32,865 nt of DNA from UMGS1002 sp045586785. Lineage in GTDB: Bacteria > Bacillota > Clostridia > Oscillospirales > CAG-272. Of the stretch, positions 7,762 to 14,523 are shown one piece after another. The DNA is taken from assembly GCA_045586785.1 (NCBI GenBank), contig JAZNBA010000096.1:1-32865 (forward strand), given 5' to 3'. Below the pieces are notes generated by a model. The model saw only the letters and a program-made list of their open reading frames with translations. It was not told the DNA's origin and made no database searches. The position numbers were made by a program, and so were the translations under genes. The stretch's first letter is position 1, and every line of letters begins with the position of its first letter.

Positions 7762-9558
7762 ATGAAAAAGCTTTCATTATTTATTATACTTATCATAGTG
7801 CTGGCGATGACAGTGTCTGCGTGCGGCGCTGACGGCAATACAGCTGTCACCACGCCGTCCGACACGACTGTATCGGCGACGTCCGATACAACTACCGCCG
7901 CAGTTAACGTGCCGAATGATGTTGTACTGGTTTCGGGCGGTGTCAGCCACTACAAGATCATTCGCGATGAGGACTCAAGCGAAAAGGCAACAAAAGCGGC
8001 AATGGATATACGCCGCGCTATCGCCGAGATCACGGGTGTCACTCCCGAAATAACCACCGACTATAAAAAGAAGGACGCCGAATACGATCCCGACACAGTG
8101 GCGATCCTGGTAGGCAACACGGGTTACAACGAATCTGTCGCGGTTGCGGAAGGCATGGGTTACGGTGAGTTCCGCATACAGGTTTACGGAAACAAGATAG
8201 TGGTTGCCGGCGCGCTTGACGAAACTATTGAACGTGCCTCCGCCGCGTTTTGCGCTAAACTCAAAGAAAATTGGGACGGTGAGACGCTGTCACTGCCGCA
8301 GGATTACAGTCAATCCCAAGTTACCAGCAAGTTTCTTAACGCTGTGCCTGTCTGCACGTACGGCTATCTTGAGGGTGTCTATGACGCGGGAAATGAGACA
8401 GAGCTGTTTATAATCGACAACGTGACCGAGCAGGAGTACAAAAATTACATAACCACGGCAACAGAGAAGGGCTGTGAGTTTTATGATGATAATGAAATTA
8501 ACGGCAATTTGTTTACAACGCTGACCTGCTCTGAGGCAACTCTCAACGTTATGTATATCAAGGGCGACAAGGAAATACGCATTTGCGCCGACCGCCCCGC
8601 CCACGCCGCCATTCAGCCGCGGGATGAGGAAAATGTGTATACAGTCACAACAAAAAGCTCGGTGACGCAGGTGGGCTGTGAATATGCCTACGGGTCCGAG
8701 ACCATTGCCGACAAGCAGATAGGAATGTGCTACATTTTCAAGCTGGCAGACGGCAGCTTTATTATTGAGGACGGCGGATTTAATGACAAACACGACGCCG
8801 ACCGTCTTTATAAGGCGCTGATTGAGCTTAACGGCGGCAAAAAAGATGGAATTAGCATTGCCGCCTGGATATTCTCTCACACCCACGGCGACCACATAGG
8901 CGCGTTCCGTCAATTTACCAATTATTATGCGTCCCAGGTTGCGGTGGAAAGATTTATTTTCAATATTCCGTCTTACGATCAGTATATTGAGGCGGATTAC
9001 GATAACGCAAGTCCCGGAACTGCACTGCTTACCGCAATGAAAAAATATGTGGGTGCCAAGCTGTCCGTGGCACATCCCGGTCAGGTCTACAAGATACGCA
9101 ACGCCACAATTACAATTTTGTTTACCTACGAGCTGCGTATGCCTGCAAAGATGACTACGTTTAATTCCTCCTCTATCGTTGCTCGCATTGAAATAGAGGG
9201 GCAGAGCTTTACAATGCTGGGCGACCTTTACACCGACGGCTGTACTGCGCTGGCAAGGTTGTACGGAAAAGAACTAAAGACCGACTTTTTGCAGGTCGCG
9301 CACCACGGCGCCAGCGGCGGTGTTTATGAAACCAACAAGCTGCTTGATCCGACAGTTTTGCTATGGCCGCTGGGCGAGTATGACTATTTCGGAGTGGGCA
9401 AGTGGAACAGAAGCGCCGAGACGTATAACAGATGGTTCTTCGAGTCGCCCACGTTGAAGGAAATCATTCTGGCAGGCTCAGCGGTACGTACCCTGGAGTT
9501 GCCGTATAAATTCCCCGCGCAGCGGGTGTTGCCTGTGCAAAACGAAAAAAGGCTGTGA
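7762..9558 (+). CDS. Lipoprotein with C-terminal metallo-beta-lactamase-fold hydrolase domain
   Basis: 598 residues from ATG 7762 (AAGGAG at 7749-7754). MKKLSLFIILIIVLAM followed by TVSAC is a lipoprotein signal with the lipid-attached Cys near residue 22. A Thr/Ser linker leads to an N-terminal domain (VSGGVSHYKIIRDEDSS... AAMDIRRAIAEITG) resembling the small alpha/beta domain found ahead of some glycosidases. The C-terminal part has the zinc-site motif HTHGDH at 373-378, a later Asp in MLGDLY near 487 and AHHGAS at 513-517, as in metallo-beta-lactamase-fold hydrolases close to the ComEC/competence-type MBL group. It should act outside the membrane. Substrate unknown; a nuclease, phosphodiesterase or lactonase activity are all possible. 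The stop codon lies in the bidirectional terminator. Confidence 0.83.
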   Translation: MKKLSLFIILIIVLAMTVSACGADGNTAVTTPSDTTVSATSDTTTAAVNVPNDVVLVSGGVSHYKIIRDEDSSEKATKAAMDIRRAIAEITGVTPEITTDYKKKDAEYDPDTVAILVGNTGYNESVAVAEGMGYGEFRIQVYGNKIVVAGALDETIERASAAFCAKLKENWDGETLSLPQDYSQSQVTSKFLNAVPVCTYGYLEGVYDAGNETELFIIDNVTEQEYKNYITTATEKGCEFYDDNEINGNLFTTLTCSEATLNVMYIKGDKEIRICADRPAHAAIQPRDEENVYTVTTKSSVTQVGCEYAYGSETIADKQIGMCYIFKLADGSFIIEDGGFNDKHDADRLYKALIELNGGKKDGISIAAWIFSHTHGDHIGAFRQFTNYYASQVAVERFIFNIPSYDQYIEADYDNASPGTALLTAMKKYVGAKLSVAHPGQVYKIRNATITILFTYELRMPAKMTTFNSSSIVARIEIEGQSFTMLGDLYTDGCTALARLYGKELKTDFLQVAHHGASGGVYETNKLLDPTVLLWPLGEYDYFGVGKWNRSAETYNRWFFESPTLKEIILAGSAVRTLELPYKFPAQRVLPVQNEKRL

Positions 9559-9571
9559 ACACAGCCTTTTT
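9545..9571. terminator. Bidirectional terminator between convergent genes
   Basis: Stem GGCTGTG (9551-9557) and CACAGCC (9560-9566), flanked by an A-run on the left and a T-run on the right. It serves both the MBL lipoprotein gene (+), whose stop lies in the stem, and the alarmone synthetase gene (-). Confidence 0.88.
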
Positions 9572-10241
9572 AATTGTAGTTTTCCGTTTCTCGCTGTATC
9601 TCCTGCATTTTTTCTTCCATAAAAGCGATGGATTCGGAATACGTTTTCATTTTTCCGTGAAGATCGGGGGGTACCTTGCCCTCGTTTTTGTACTTCAGAC
9701 GGTGCTCAAGAGTTGCCCAATAGTCCATGGCGATGGTGCGTATCTGTATCTCGGCAGGTACCATGACCGAGCCGTCTGACATATACACCGATACGTCCAC
9801 GATAAGATGCAGGCTGCGGTAGCCGCTGGGCTTGGGATTGGAGATATAATCCTTTTTTTCAAGCAGTGTGATATCGTTGTGGGCTATAAGCAGATCGGCT
9901 ATGCGGTAGGCGTCGTCGATGTAGTTGCAGATGACGCGAATGCCCGCAATGTCGGTGAGATTGTCGTGTATGGATTGCATGGTGATGGGGAACCCACGCT
10001 TTTTCAGTTTGTCGAAAATGCTGCGAGGCGTTTTGAGCCGTGTCTCTATGTGGTGAATGGGATTGTAGTCATTTTTGACGTGAAATTCGTCGTCGAGCGT
10101 TTCCAGCATCATGTTTATTTTCTTGATCGCCGCGCGGTATAAAAGCATTTGCTCCGAAAAATAGGACACGTATGCGTCCAGCTTATTGGCGCGAAGCAGC
10201 TCCGTAAGCTCTGCGGGATTGAATTCAAGATCTGCCGTGAT
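9570..10241 (-). CDS. Small alarmone synthetase (RelA/SpoT synthetase domain, (p)ppGpp synthesis)
   Basis: A single-domain GTP pyrophosphokinase of the YjbM/YwaC type: it transfers pyrophosphate from ATP to GDP or GTP. The RelA_SpoT domain is recognisable from DIAGIRVICNYIDDAYRIAD, KDYISNPKPSGYRSLHLIV and the distal AEIQIRTIAMDYWATLEHRLKYK. There is no HD hydrolase, TGS or ACT domain, so synthesis is not coupled to breakdown in this protein. The start is a problem. A perfect promoter (10272-10300) and AAAGGAGG (10254-10247) lie within the open frame, and the codons at a fitting distance are ATC 10244, ATC 10241 and ACG 10238; no ATG, GTG or TTG is in frame there. I used ATC 10241. The first in-frame ATG is 10148, which would remove a helix that homologues have. 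Expression probably depends on weak initiation. Confidence 0.8.
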   Translation of the reverse strand: MTADLEFNPAELTELLRANKLDAYVSYFSEQMLLYRAAIKKINMMLETLDDEFHVKNDYNPIHHIETRLKTPRSIFDKLKKRGFPITMQSIHDNLTDIAGIRVICNYIDDAYRIADLLIAHNDITLLEKKDYISNPKPSGYRSLHLIVDVSVYMSDGSVMVPAEIQIRTIAMDYWATLEHRLKYKNEGKVPPDLHGKMKTYSESIAFMEEKMQEIQRETENYN

Positions 10242-10246
10242 GATCG

Positions 10247-10254
10247 CCTCCTTT
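10247..10254 (-). promoter_or_regulatory. Strong Shine-Dalgarno without a canonical start codon
   Basis: AAAGGAGG on the minus strand about 11 bases into the predicted transcript. In-frame codons at suitable spacing are ATC, ATC and ACG. Confidence 0.6.
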
Positions 10255-10271
10255 GCGGTTTCTTCATTTAT

Positions 10272-10300
10272 ATTATAATATATACAGGACGGCTTGTCAA
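10272..10300 (-). promoter_or_regulatory. Consensus promoter of the small alarmone synthetase gene
   Basis: TTGACA (10300-10295), exactly 17 bases, TATAAT (10277-10272). Predicted transcript start is near 10265, so the leader is only about 20 bases. Confidence 0.85.
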
Positions 10301-10368
10301 ATGAATTTTTGATGTAAATTGTGTGAGGGAAAATAAAGGATTGGTGTAGTTGTGCTAAAAAACCAAGT

Positions 10369-10390
10369 GGAGCCGTAAAATTACGGCTCC
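10369..10390 (-). terminator. Terminator-like hairpin at the end of the RAYT gene
   Basis: Perfect 10-bp stem (GGAGCCGTAA at 10369-10378, complement 10381-10390), two-base loop. It covers the stop codon of the transposase. On the minus strand a T-run follows after a short gap (10357-10362). Confidence 0.65.
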
Positions 10391-10884
10391 GTTTCGGGAA
10401 TATAAAAGCAATCTTTTTTCCACATGGCAACATTAGTGTCTATGTAGTTCCATATTTTTTGATAATCTTCTTGGTGACGTATTACGTGGTCGTGATAGGA
10501 TCGTTGCCATATTGAGCAGCCGATTTCTTTAGTTACCAATGTTTTGAATGAACGTACAATGCTTTGAATATTCTTTGTAGGGGACGATGCCCACATCGTC
10601 CCGTGAAGAAATATGATCAAATGAATATGGTTAGGCATAATAACATATTTGTTAATTTCTATATGTCCATAGCGGGTATTAATATTGTTGATGTATTTGT
10701 TGCATACCAAGCCGTATGCTGAGAGTTGATTTATCGGGACGATGTGGGCATCGTCCCCTACAATTATTTTGGATAACAGTTCTTTTCTGTCTTTTACACA
10801 TATTGTAATAAAATATGCGCCCGGATTACTGTAGTCATACCCTTTTAAGCGTATCGGTTTTCGCTGTGGATAACTTTTTTCCAT
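10381..10884 (-). CDS. REP-associated tyrosine transposase (RAYT, Y1/HUH TnpA-like)
   Basis: 167 residues from ATG 10884; a TTG at 10908 would add eight. The signature PNHIHLI holds the His-x-His metal site, and the Tyr of WQRSYHDHVIR is the expected nucleophile of the Y1 transposase superfamily. YDYSNPGAYFITICVKDR near the start is typical of the RAYT group. Such enzymes cut single-stranded DNA next to REP hairpins and are thought to spread or maintain REP elements. Two GTAG-hairpin elements lie inside the coding sequence in frame, producing the peptides VGDDAHIVP and GTMWASSP. The second sits between the HxH motif and the conserved IQSIVRSFK helix, a place where related proteins vary. The lone copy has no accessory TnpB, in keeping with a domesticated RAYT. 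Confidence 0.88.
   Translation of the reverse strand: MEKSYPQRKPIRLKGYDYSNPGAYFITICVKDRKELLSKIIVGDDAHIVPINQLSAYGLVCNKYINNINTRYGHIEINKYVIMPNHIHLIIFLHGTMWASSPTKNIQSIVRSFKTLVTKEIGCSIWQRSYHDHVIRHQEDYQKIWNYIDTNVAMWKKDCFYIPETEP
10577..10602. repeat. REP element inside the RAYT gene, copy a
   Basis: GTAG (10577-10580) followed at once by a perfect 9-bp hairpin, GGGACGATG / CATCGTCCC, with loop CCCA. This matches the GTAG-plus-hairpin layout of REP elements recognised by RAYT proteins. Confidence 0.85.
10736..10761. repeat. REP element inside the RAYT gene, copy b (inverted)
   Basis: Exact inverse complement of copy a: the 9-bp hairpin at 10736-10757 followed by CTAC (10758-10761). The two GTAG ends face away from each other. 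Confidence 0.85.
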
Positions 10885-10928
10885 CGTTTTTATATAGCTT
10901 TGCAGCAACTGACGGACATTTAACTTTA

Positions 10929-11666
10929 TTACAGCAAAAATTTGAGCTTTTCGGGGGTCGTGTGGTAATCGTCAATGGCGACGGAGGCGAAATCGGACTT
11001 GAAAACTGCCTCGTCATTGCCGCCGGGGCCGTAGTCGTCGCCAACGTACAAAACATTTTCGTGTGTCAGACCGTGCTCGCGGCAGTAAACGTCCAGCGCG
11101 TAATATTTGTCATAGGGCGCGGGAACCATGTCGAAGGAGGACGAGCCGCCCACGAACACCGTGTATTCGGGGAACAGCGCCTTGACCTCCTCGTAAATAG
11201 CGCGGCGTTTTTCGCGTGTGGGGTCGTAAGCTAACTTTTCGTCAATGGGAGCCTTGGTGCCGATGCAGGGAATCGTGACGGCACCCGACGCGTGGAACTC
11301 CACGCTGTCGCCCCAATATTTTGTCATTCCGTATTTTTTTCTCATGGATTCAACGCGAGCAGTGACGCTCTCTCTGTCGCAGGGCAGAGTCTGCTCGGCG
11401 GCGATGACGATATCCTTTTTGTCAGCATCGTAGATCGCGTACTGAAGACCGTAGTTGCCGATTATTTCCAGCGGATATTCGCCCATCTGGTTGAAAATTC
11501 GGCGGCAAGCGCCGGCGCCCACCATGAGCAGCTTGTACTTTTTCGACAGATCGTCCAGCAGCTGCTTGGACGCGGACTCCAAGGGAGACTTGTGCTGTGT
11601 CAGCGTGCCGTCAAGGTCAAAAGCAACTATTTTTATGTTCTTGGGATCAATGTTTGTTACAGTCAT
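10929..11666 (-). CDS. HAD-superfamily phosphatase (HAD-IIB/phosphomannomutase-like)
   Basis: A 245-residue cytoplasmic hydrolase. Motif I DLDGTLT near residues 17-23 supplies the nucleophilic Asp and the acid/base Asp. Motif IV appears late as VGDDYGPGGND, the magnesium-binding loop. The segment YPLEIIGNYGLQYAIYD between motifs resembles the cap region of HAD-IIB proteins and eukaryotic-type phosphomannomutases, so the substrate is probably a sugar phosphate; whether it is a phosphatase or mutase cannot be decided from sequence. ATG 11666 is preceded by AAAGGA and by a promoter at 11697-11725. It reads toward the RAYT gene with 44 bases between them. Mid-protein His/Lys residues needed for catalysis are not assigned with certainty. 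Confidence 0.83.
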   Translation of the reverse strand: MTVTNIDPKNIKIVAFDLDGTLTQHKSPLESASKQLLDDLSKKYKLLMVGAGACRRIFNQMGEYPLEIIGNYGLQYAIYDADKKDIVIAAEQTLPCDRESVTARVESMRKKYGMTKYWGDSVEFHASGAVTIPCIGTKAPIDEKLAYDPTREKRRAIYEEVKALFPEYTVFVGGSSSFDMVPAPYDKYYALDVYCREHGLTHENVLYVGDDYGPGGNDEAVFKSDFASVAIDDYHTTPEKLKFLL

Positions 11667-11696
11667 AATAGTAATCCTTTGTTTTTATTTTACCTT

Positions 11697-11725
11697 ATTA
11701 TATAATGTTTTTCGTCAGAATGCAA
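11697..11725 (-). promoter_or_regulatory. Promoter of the HAD phosphatase gene
   Basis: TTGCAT (11725-11720), 17-base spacer, TATAAT (11702-11697), 30 bases from the ATG. Confidence 0.7.
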
Positions 11726-11832
11726 TAGTTTTTTGAAAAAGCGCGTATTTTGAAATGCGGCAAAGGATTAAATTGAAAAGACTTTAATGCTTTGCGGCTC
11801 TCGCGCAGAAAAATAAATATTATTTTTCGGTT

Positions 11833-11872
11833 GTAGGGGACGGCGCCCATTTGCTTGCAAATGTTTCGTCCC
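11833..11872. repeat. REP-like element with nested hairpin, copy c
   Basis: GTAG (11833-11836), outer stem GGGACG/CGTCCC (11837-11842, 11867-11872), and inside it a perfect 7-bp hairpin CATTTGC/GCAAATG (11848-11863). It has the same head as the RAYT-internal copies. Confidence 0.75.
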
Positions 11873-11947
11873 GCAAAAATTGTGTGAAATAAAAACAGGG
11901 GTAAAAATTTATATTATCCATATAAAAATTTTTATACCATTGCTTTA

Positions 11948-11973
11948 GGGACGTCGAGGGCGCCGTCCCCTAC
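11948..11973. repeat. REP-like element, copy d (inverted relative to copy c)
   Basis: Stem GGGACG (11948-11953) and CGTCCC (11964-11969) followed by CTAC (11970-11973). With copy c it forms an inverted pair 75 bases apart with GTAG ends outward, the layout of a BIME. The spacer contains an AT-rich imperfect palindrome (about 11899-11939). Confidence 0.75.
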
Positions 11974-12008
11974 TATCTTGTAACCATTAAAACTTTATGT
12001 TTGAATTC

Positions 12009-12137
12009 TACCCTCTCACCCGCTGCGCGGGAGCTCCCCCAAAGGGGGAGCCTTTAAAATACCGCGATTAAAAGCCTCTCCTTTCGGGAGAGGTGGCGCG
12101 CGTACATTTGCGAAGCAAATAGCGCGACGGAGAGGGT
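12009..12137. mobile_element. MITE-like nested palindrome
   Basis: Terminal inverted repeats TACCCTCTC (12009-12017) and GAGAGGGT (12130-12137) enclose at least four internal hairpins: CCCGC/GCGGG, GCTCCCCC/GGGGGAGC (12033-12051), CCTCTCC/GGAGAGG (12075-12093) and ATTTGC/GCAAAT (12105-12119). Weaker complementarity extends outside (TTAAAACTTTA near 11987 against TAAAGTTTTAA near 12147). There is no open reading frame of note. The block from 11667 to 12281 holds only the HAD promoter, the REP pair and this element. Confidence 0.7.
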
Positions 12138-12237
12138 GATAAAAAGTAAAGTTTTAAATGTTACATCGTACTACGGTTTTATAGGTATATTAATATATAG
12201 CCGAGAAAATTTATTAAACCATTCACTCTTTCAAAGT

Positions 12238-12266
12238 AAAAAACCACCGCGGCATATGCCGTGGTG
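12238..12266 (-). terminator. Terminator of the pit operon
   Basis: A 10-bp stem with one G-T pair (12245-12254 and 12257-12266), followed on the minus strand by six Ts (12243-12238), 15 bases after the transporter stop. Confidence 0.85.
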
Positions 12267-12281
12267 ATCAAACTATGTAAT

Positions 12282-13466
12282 TTAAGCTGCGAAATAGCCC
12301 TTTGTGCACATACCGACGATCCACGCCAGAAGTCCCGCAACTGTAGGCGAGGACACCCAAGCGATAGCAACGTTCTTGAGCACGCCGAAGTGAACCTTCT
12401 TAGCGCCGTTTACAAGACCCGCACCGATAACAGCACCGACAACAGACTGTGATGTAGATACGGGAATACCCATCAGGTTACCCATAAGCACAACGGTCAG
12501 CGCGGAAGCAAGAATGACAACGAATCCGTCAACCTGTGTGATCTCGGCAATGGAGGAGCCGACTGTCATCATAACTCTCTTGGAGAAGGTAAGAACACCC
12601 ACCGCGATGGCAACACCACCGATGATAGCGGCGATGCGCGCACCTGTGAAGAAGCCGCTGTTACCGAATATCAAGTTAGAGCCTACGTCATAGTAGTCGT
12701 AGTAGAAAGCGGTAACGGAAGCCGAGCTGTTCTGACCGATACTGTAAGCCGAGAAAGCACCTGCGCAGATATAACCGATCTTGATAATAATATCGTAGTG
12801 CTTCATTGAGGTCAGCCACTTTTCAACGAACTTCTTTACAATGAACACCAGCACAAACGAAATAAGCGCCGCGCCCAAGGGGTTAATAAGCCAAGTTGAC
12901 ATAAACTCCAGTATTTCCGTGAGGTTCTGCGACTTTACAACAGGGTTGGTGTAGTCCGCGTAGCACAGACCCCATCCGATAACGGCACCGGTAACCGACT
13001 GGTTAGCCGAAACGGGGAATTTGAGGTAACTCATTACGAATACCGTGATAGCGGCACAAGCAAATATGATAGCACCCTTAAGGGCGGACTTGATCTGGAT
13101 ATCCTTCATTTTTGCCTTGTCGACGTTGTCCTTAGAGGAGAGAACAGGCATTTTATTTTCGTCAAGAACGTACTTCTCTTCGCCGGTTGCCTCATCGATA
13201 ACCTTTTCGAACTCAACGCCGGCAGCCTCAAGATCGTCGGCACTTGCAACGACCTCGTTGTTGGTTGCGATGCTGTTCAGCTTGGTAATATTCTGGTGAC
13301 CGACGAGTATGGCACCGCACAGCACCATGGTTGCAATAATAATTATTGCAGTGCGGTATTTTACGACGCGGGTCGCAACGGCAGTACCGAATGCGTTCGC
13401 GGCATCGTTAGTACCGAGGGACCAGCCCATAAAAAGACCGGCCGCAAGCAGCAAATATATCCACAT
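12282..13466 (-). CDS. pit: PiT-family inorganic phosphate transporter
   Basis: This 394-residue integral membrane protein takes up phosphate (or metal-phosphate) by ion symport. The duplicated PiT signatures are clear: LGTNDAANAFGTAVATRVV near residue 18 and GIPVSTSQSVVGAVIGAGLV in the C-terminal half, with a third related segment KFPVSANQSVTGAVIGWG between them. About ten hydrophobic segments are visible. A charged loop at roughly 65-120 (EKVIDEATGEEKYVLDENK) interrupts the N-terminal half and is a lineage-specific insertion between membrane segments. ATG 13466 lies 11 bases after the stop of the DUF47 gene, the standard pit accessory order, so both come from the promoter at 14191. A terminator follows the gene. 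Confidence 0.93.
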   Translation of the reverse strand: MWIYLLLAAGLFMGWSLGTNDAANAFGTAVATRVVKYRTAIIIIATMVLCGAILVGHQNITKLNSIATNNEVVASADDLEAAGVEFEKVIDEATGEEKYVLDENKMPVLSSKDNVDKAKMKDIQIKSALKGAIIFACAAITVFVMSYLKFPVSANQSVTGAVIGWGLCYADYTNPVVKSQNLTEILEFMSTWLINPLGAALISFVLVFIVKKFVEKWLTSMKHYDIIIKIGYICAGAFSAYSIGQNSSASVTAFYYDYYDVGSNLIFGNSGFFTGARIAAIIGGVAIAVGVLTFSKRVMMTVGSSIAEITQVDGFVVILASALTVVLMGNLMGIPVSTSQSVVGAVIGAGLVNGAKKVHFGVLKNVAIAWVSSPTVAGLLAWIVGMCTKGYFAA

Positions 13467-13477
13467 TTCCGGTCGCC

Positions 13478-14128
13478 TTATGCCTTTCTGGCAATAACCA
13501 TGATCTGGATCTTGTCTGCAATGTCTTCGATTCTGTCGGAAATATCACCCAGCTGCTCAATGATCTCGGCAGCCTGCATTTTTTCAGCAAGCTGAGTGTT
13601 GCCTGCGAATATAGCTTCGGTAAGCTTATCCTCGATGCGGTCAACCTGAGATTCAAGCGCACGGATAGCGTCAAGCTTTGCGGGATCCTGCTGGAGAGCG
13701 TTCATCTTGGAGAACAGCATACTGATGCACTCTTCAAGAATTTCGAACTGCTGCTTGGTGATGTTGAAGATCTCCATAAGGTCTTCAGCATACTCTGCAG
13801 GGCAAGCGAAGCGCTGCTGAACGATCATTTTTGCAACGGTCTCACACTTGTTTGCGATCTTGTCGCAGCTTGCCGCGATAGCAATGAGGTCCTCGCGAGT
13901 GGAGGGCAGGTAAGCGCCTGCGCTCAGCGAGTCGATCATAGCACGCAGAGAAACGTCAGCGGCATTTTCAGCCTCCATAACGCCCTCGCAAAGCGCGCGG
14001 AGTGTCTCCGGAACTGTTTCGGGAGTGGTAGCGGCGCGCATGAAGCTCTCAAAGTTAATGAGACACTTCTCAACGTCTTTGATCTGCTCAACGATCATTG
14101 CGTGAACATCACTGTTTTTTCTAAGCAT
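13478..14128 (-). CDS. PhoU-like DUF47 family Pit accessory protein
   Basis: 216 residues from ATG 14128, with GGAGG 9 bases upstream; the longer frame to 14170 would begin inside the leader hairpin. The protein is almost wholly helical with repeated acidic/hydrophobic spacing, for example CDKIANKCETVAKMIVQ and ESQVDRIEDKLTEAIFAG, as in the DUF47/PhoU fold, which binds metal clusters. Family members sit next to Pit genes and are thought to regulate or gate the transporter. Here it is the first gene of the two-gene operon. The N-terminus MLRKNSDVHAMIVEQIKDVEKCL fits the family start. Confidence 0.9.
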   Translation of the reverse strand: MLRKNSDVHAMIVEQIKDVEKCLINFESFMRAATTPETVPETLRALCEGVMEAENAADVSLRAMIDSLSAGAYLPSTREDLIAIAASCDKIANKCETVAKMIVQQRFACPAEYAEDLMEIFNITKQQFEILEECISMLFSKMNALQQDPAKLDAIRALESQVDRIEDKLTEAIFAGNTQLAEKMQAAEIIEQLGDISDRIEDIADKIQIMVIARKA

Positions 14129-14161
14129 ATGGATAAACCTCCGGTAATTAAAATAATAAAA

Positions 14162-14188
14162 ATTCGGCATATGACCGAATGTGATATT
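14162..14188. repeat. Solitary palindrome plus GTGATAT in the pit operon leader
   Basis: ATTCGG (14162-14167) and CCGAAT (14175-14180) form a hairpin over CATATGA, and GTGATAT follows at 14181-14187. On the minus strand the hairpin sits at the very start of the transcript and is followed by a T-rich run. It may be a single unit of the hairpin arrays or only a chance match to the -10 region. Confidence 0.45.
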
Positions 14189-14190
14189 AT

Positions 14191-14219
14191 ATTATAGCAC
14201 TGAAAGTCGATATTGTCAA
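14191..14219 (-). promoter_or_regulatory. Consensus promoter of the DUF47-pit operon
   Basis: TTGACA (14219-14214), 17 bases, TATAAT (14196-14191). A hairpin (14162-14180) lies just downstream of the predicted start. From 14220 to 14410 no gene or other signal is seen. Confidence 0.85.
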
Positions 14220-14410
14220 CACATATTTACACTTTTTGCACAAAAGTTGCGAAACGTATACCGCCCGGTTGCGTCAAAATCACGTTATTTATGTGCCGTA
14301 CAGAGCATAAAATTTACATTGATATATATCCGAAGATGGGCGCTTCGGCATGAAGGATGTAAAGCATTTTATAAGTTTTATATATGCTTCGACAAATTCA
14401 AACAAAAATA

Positions 14411-14439
14411 TTGCTTTTTCAATGCATATATGATATAAT
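14411..14439 (+). promoter_or_regulatory. Candidate promoter of the degV-MFS-hydrolase operon
   Basis: TTGCTT (14411-14416), 17-base spacer, TATAAT (14434-14439), about 85 bases before the degV start. The rest of the 300-base gap is AT-rich with no other clear signal. Confidence 0.6.
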
Positions 14440-14523
14440 AATTGTGTATATTTTAAGTTTAATTTGTTATGGTTTTGTGATTTTTTGCATTTTATTCAAT
14501 AATTATACTATGGTGGTCAAAAA

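Noticed and set aside
10381..10433. Upstream extension of the alarmone synthetase frame to 10433
   Set aside because: It would run through the gene's own promoter and into the RAYT coding sequence on the same strand, and the added residues show no family similarity.
14181..14438. 85-codon plus-strand open frame
   Set aside because: It begins within the pit promoter, has an odd Tyr/Arg/Phe-rich composition and no ribosome site.
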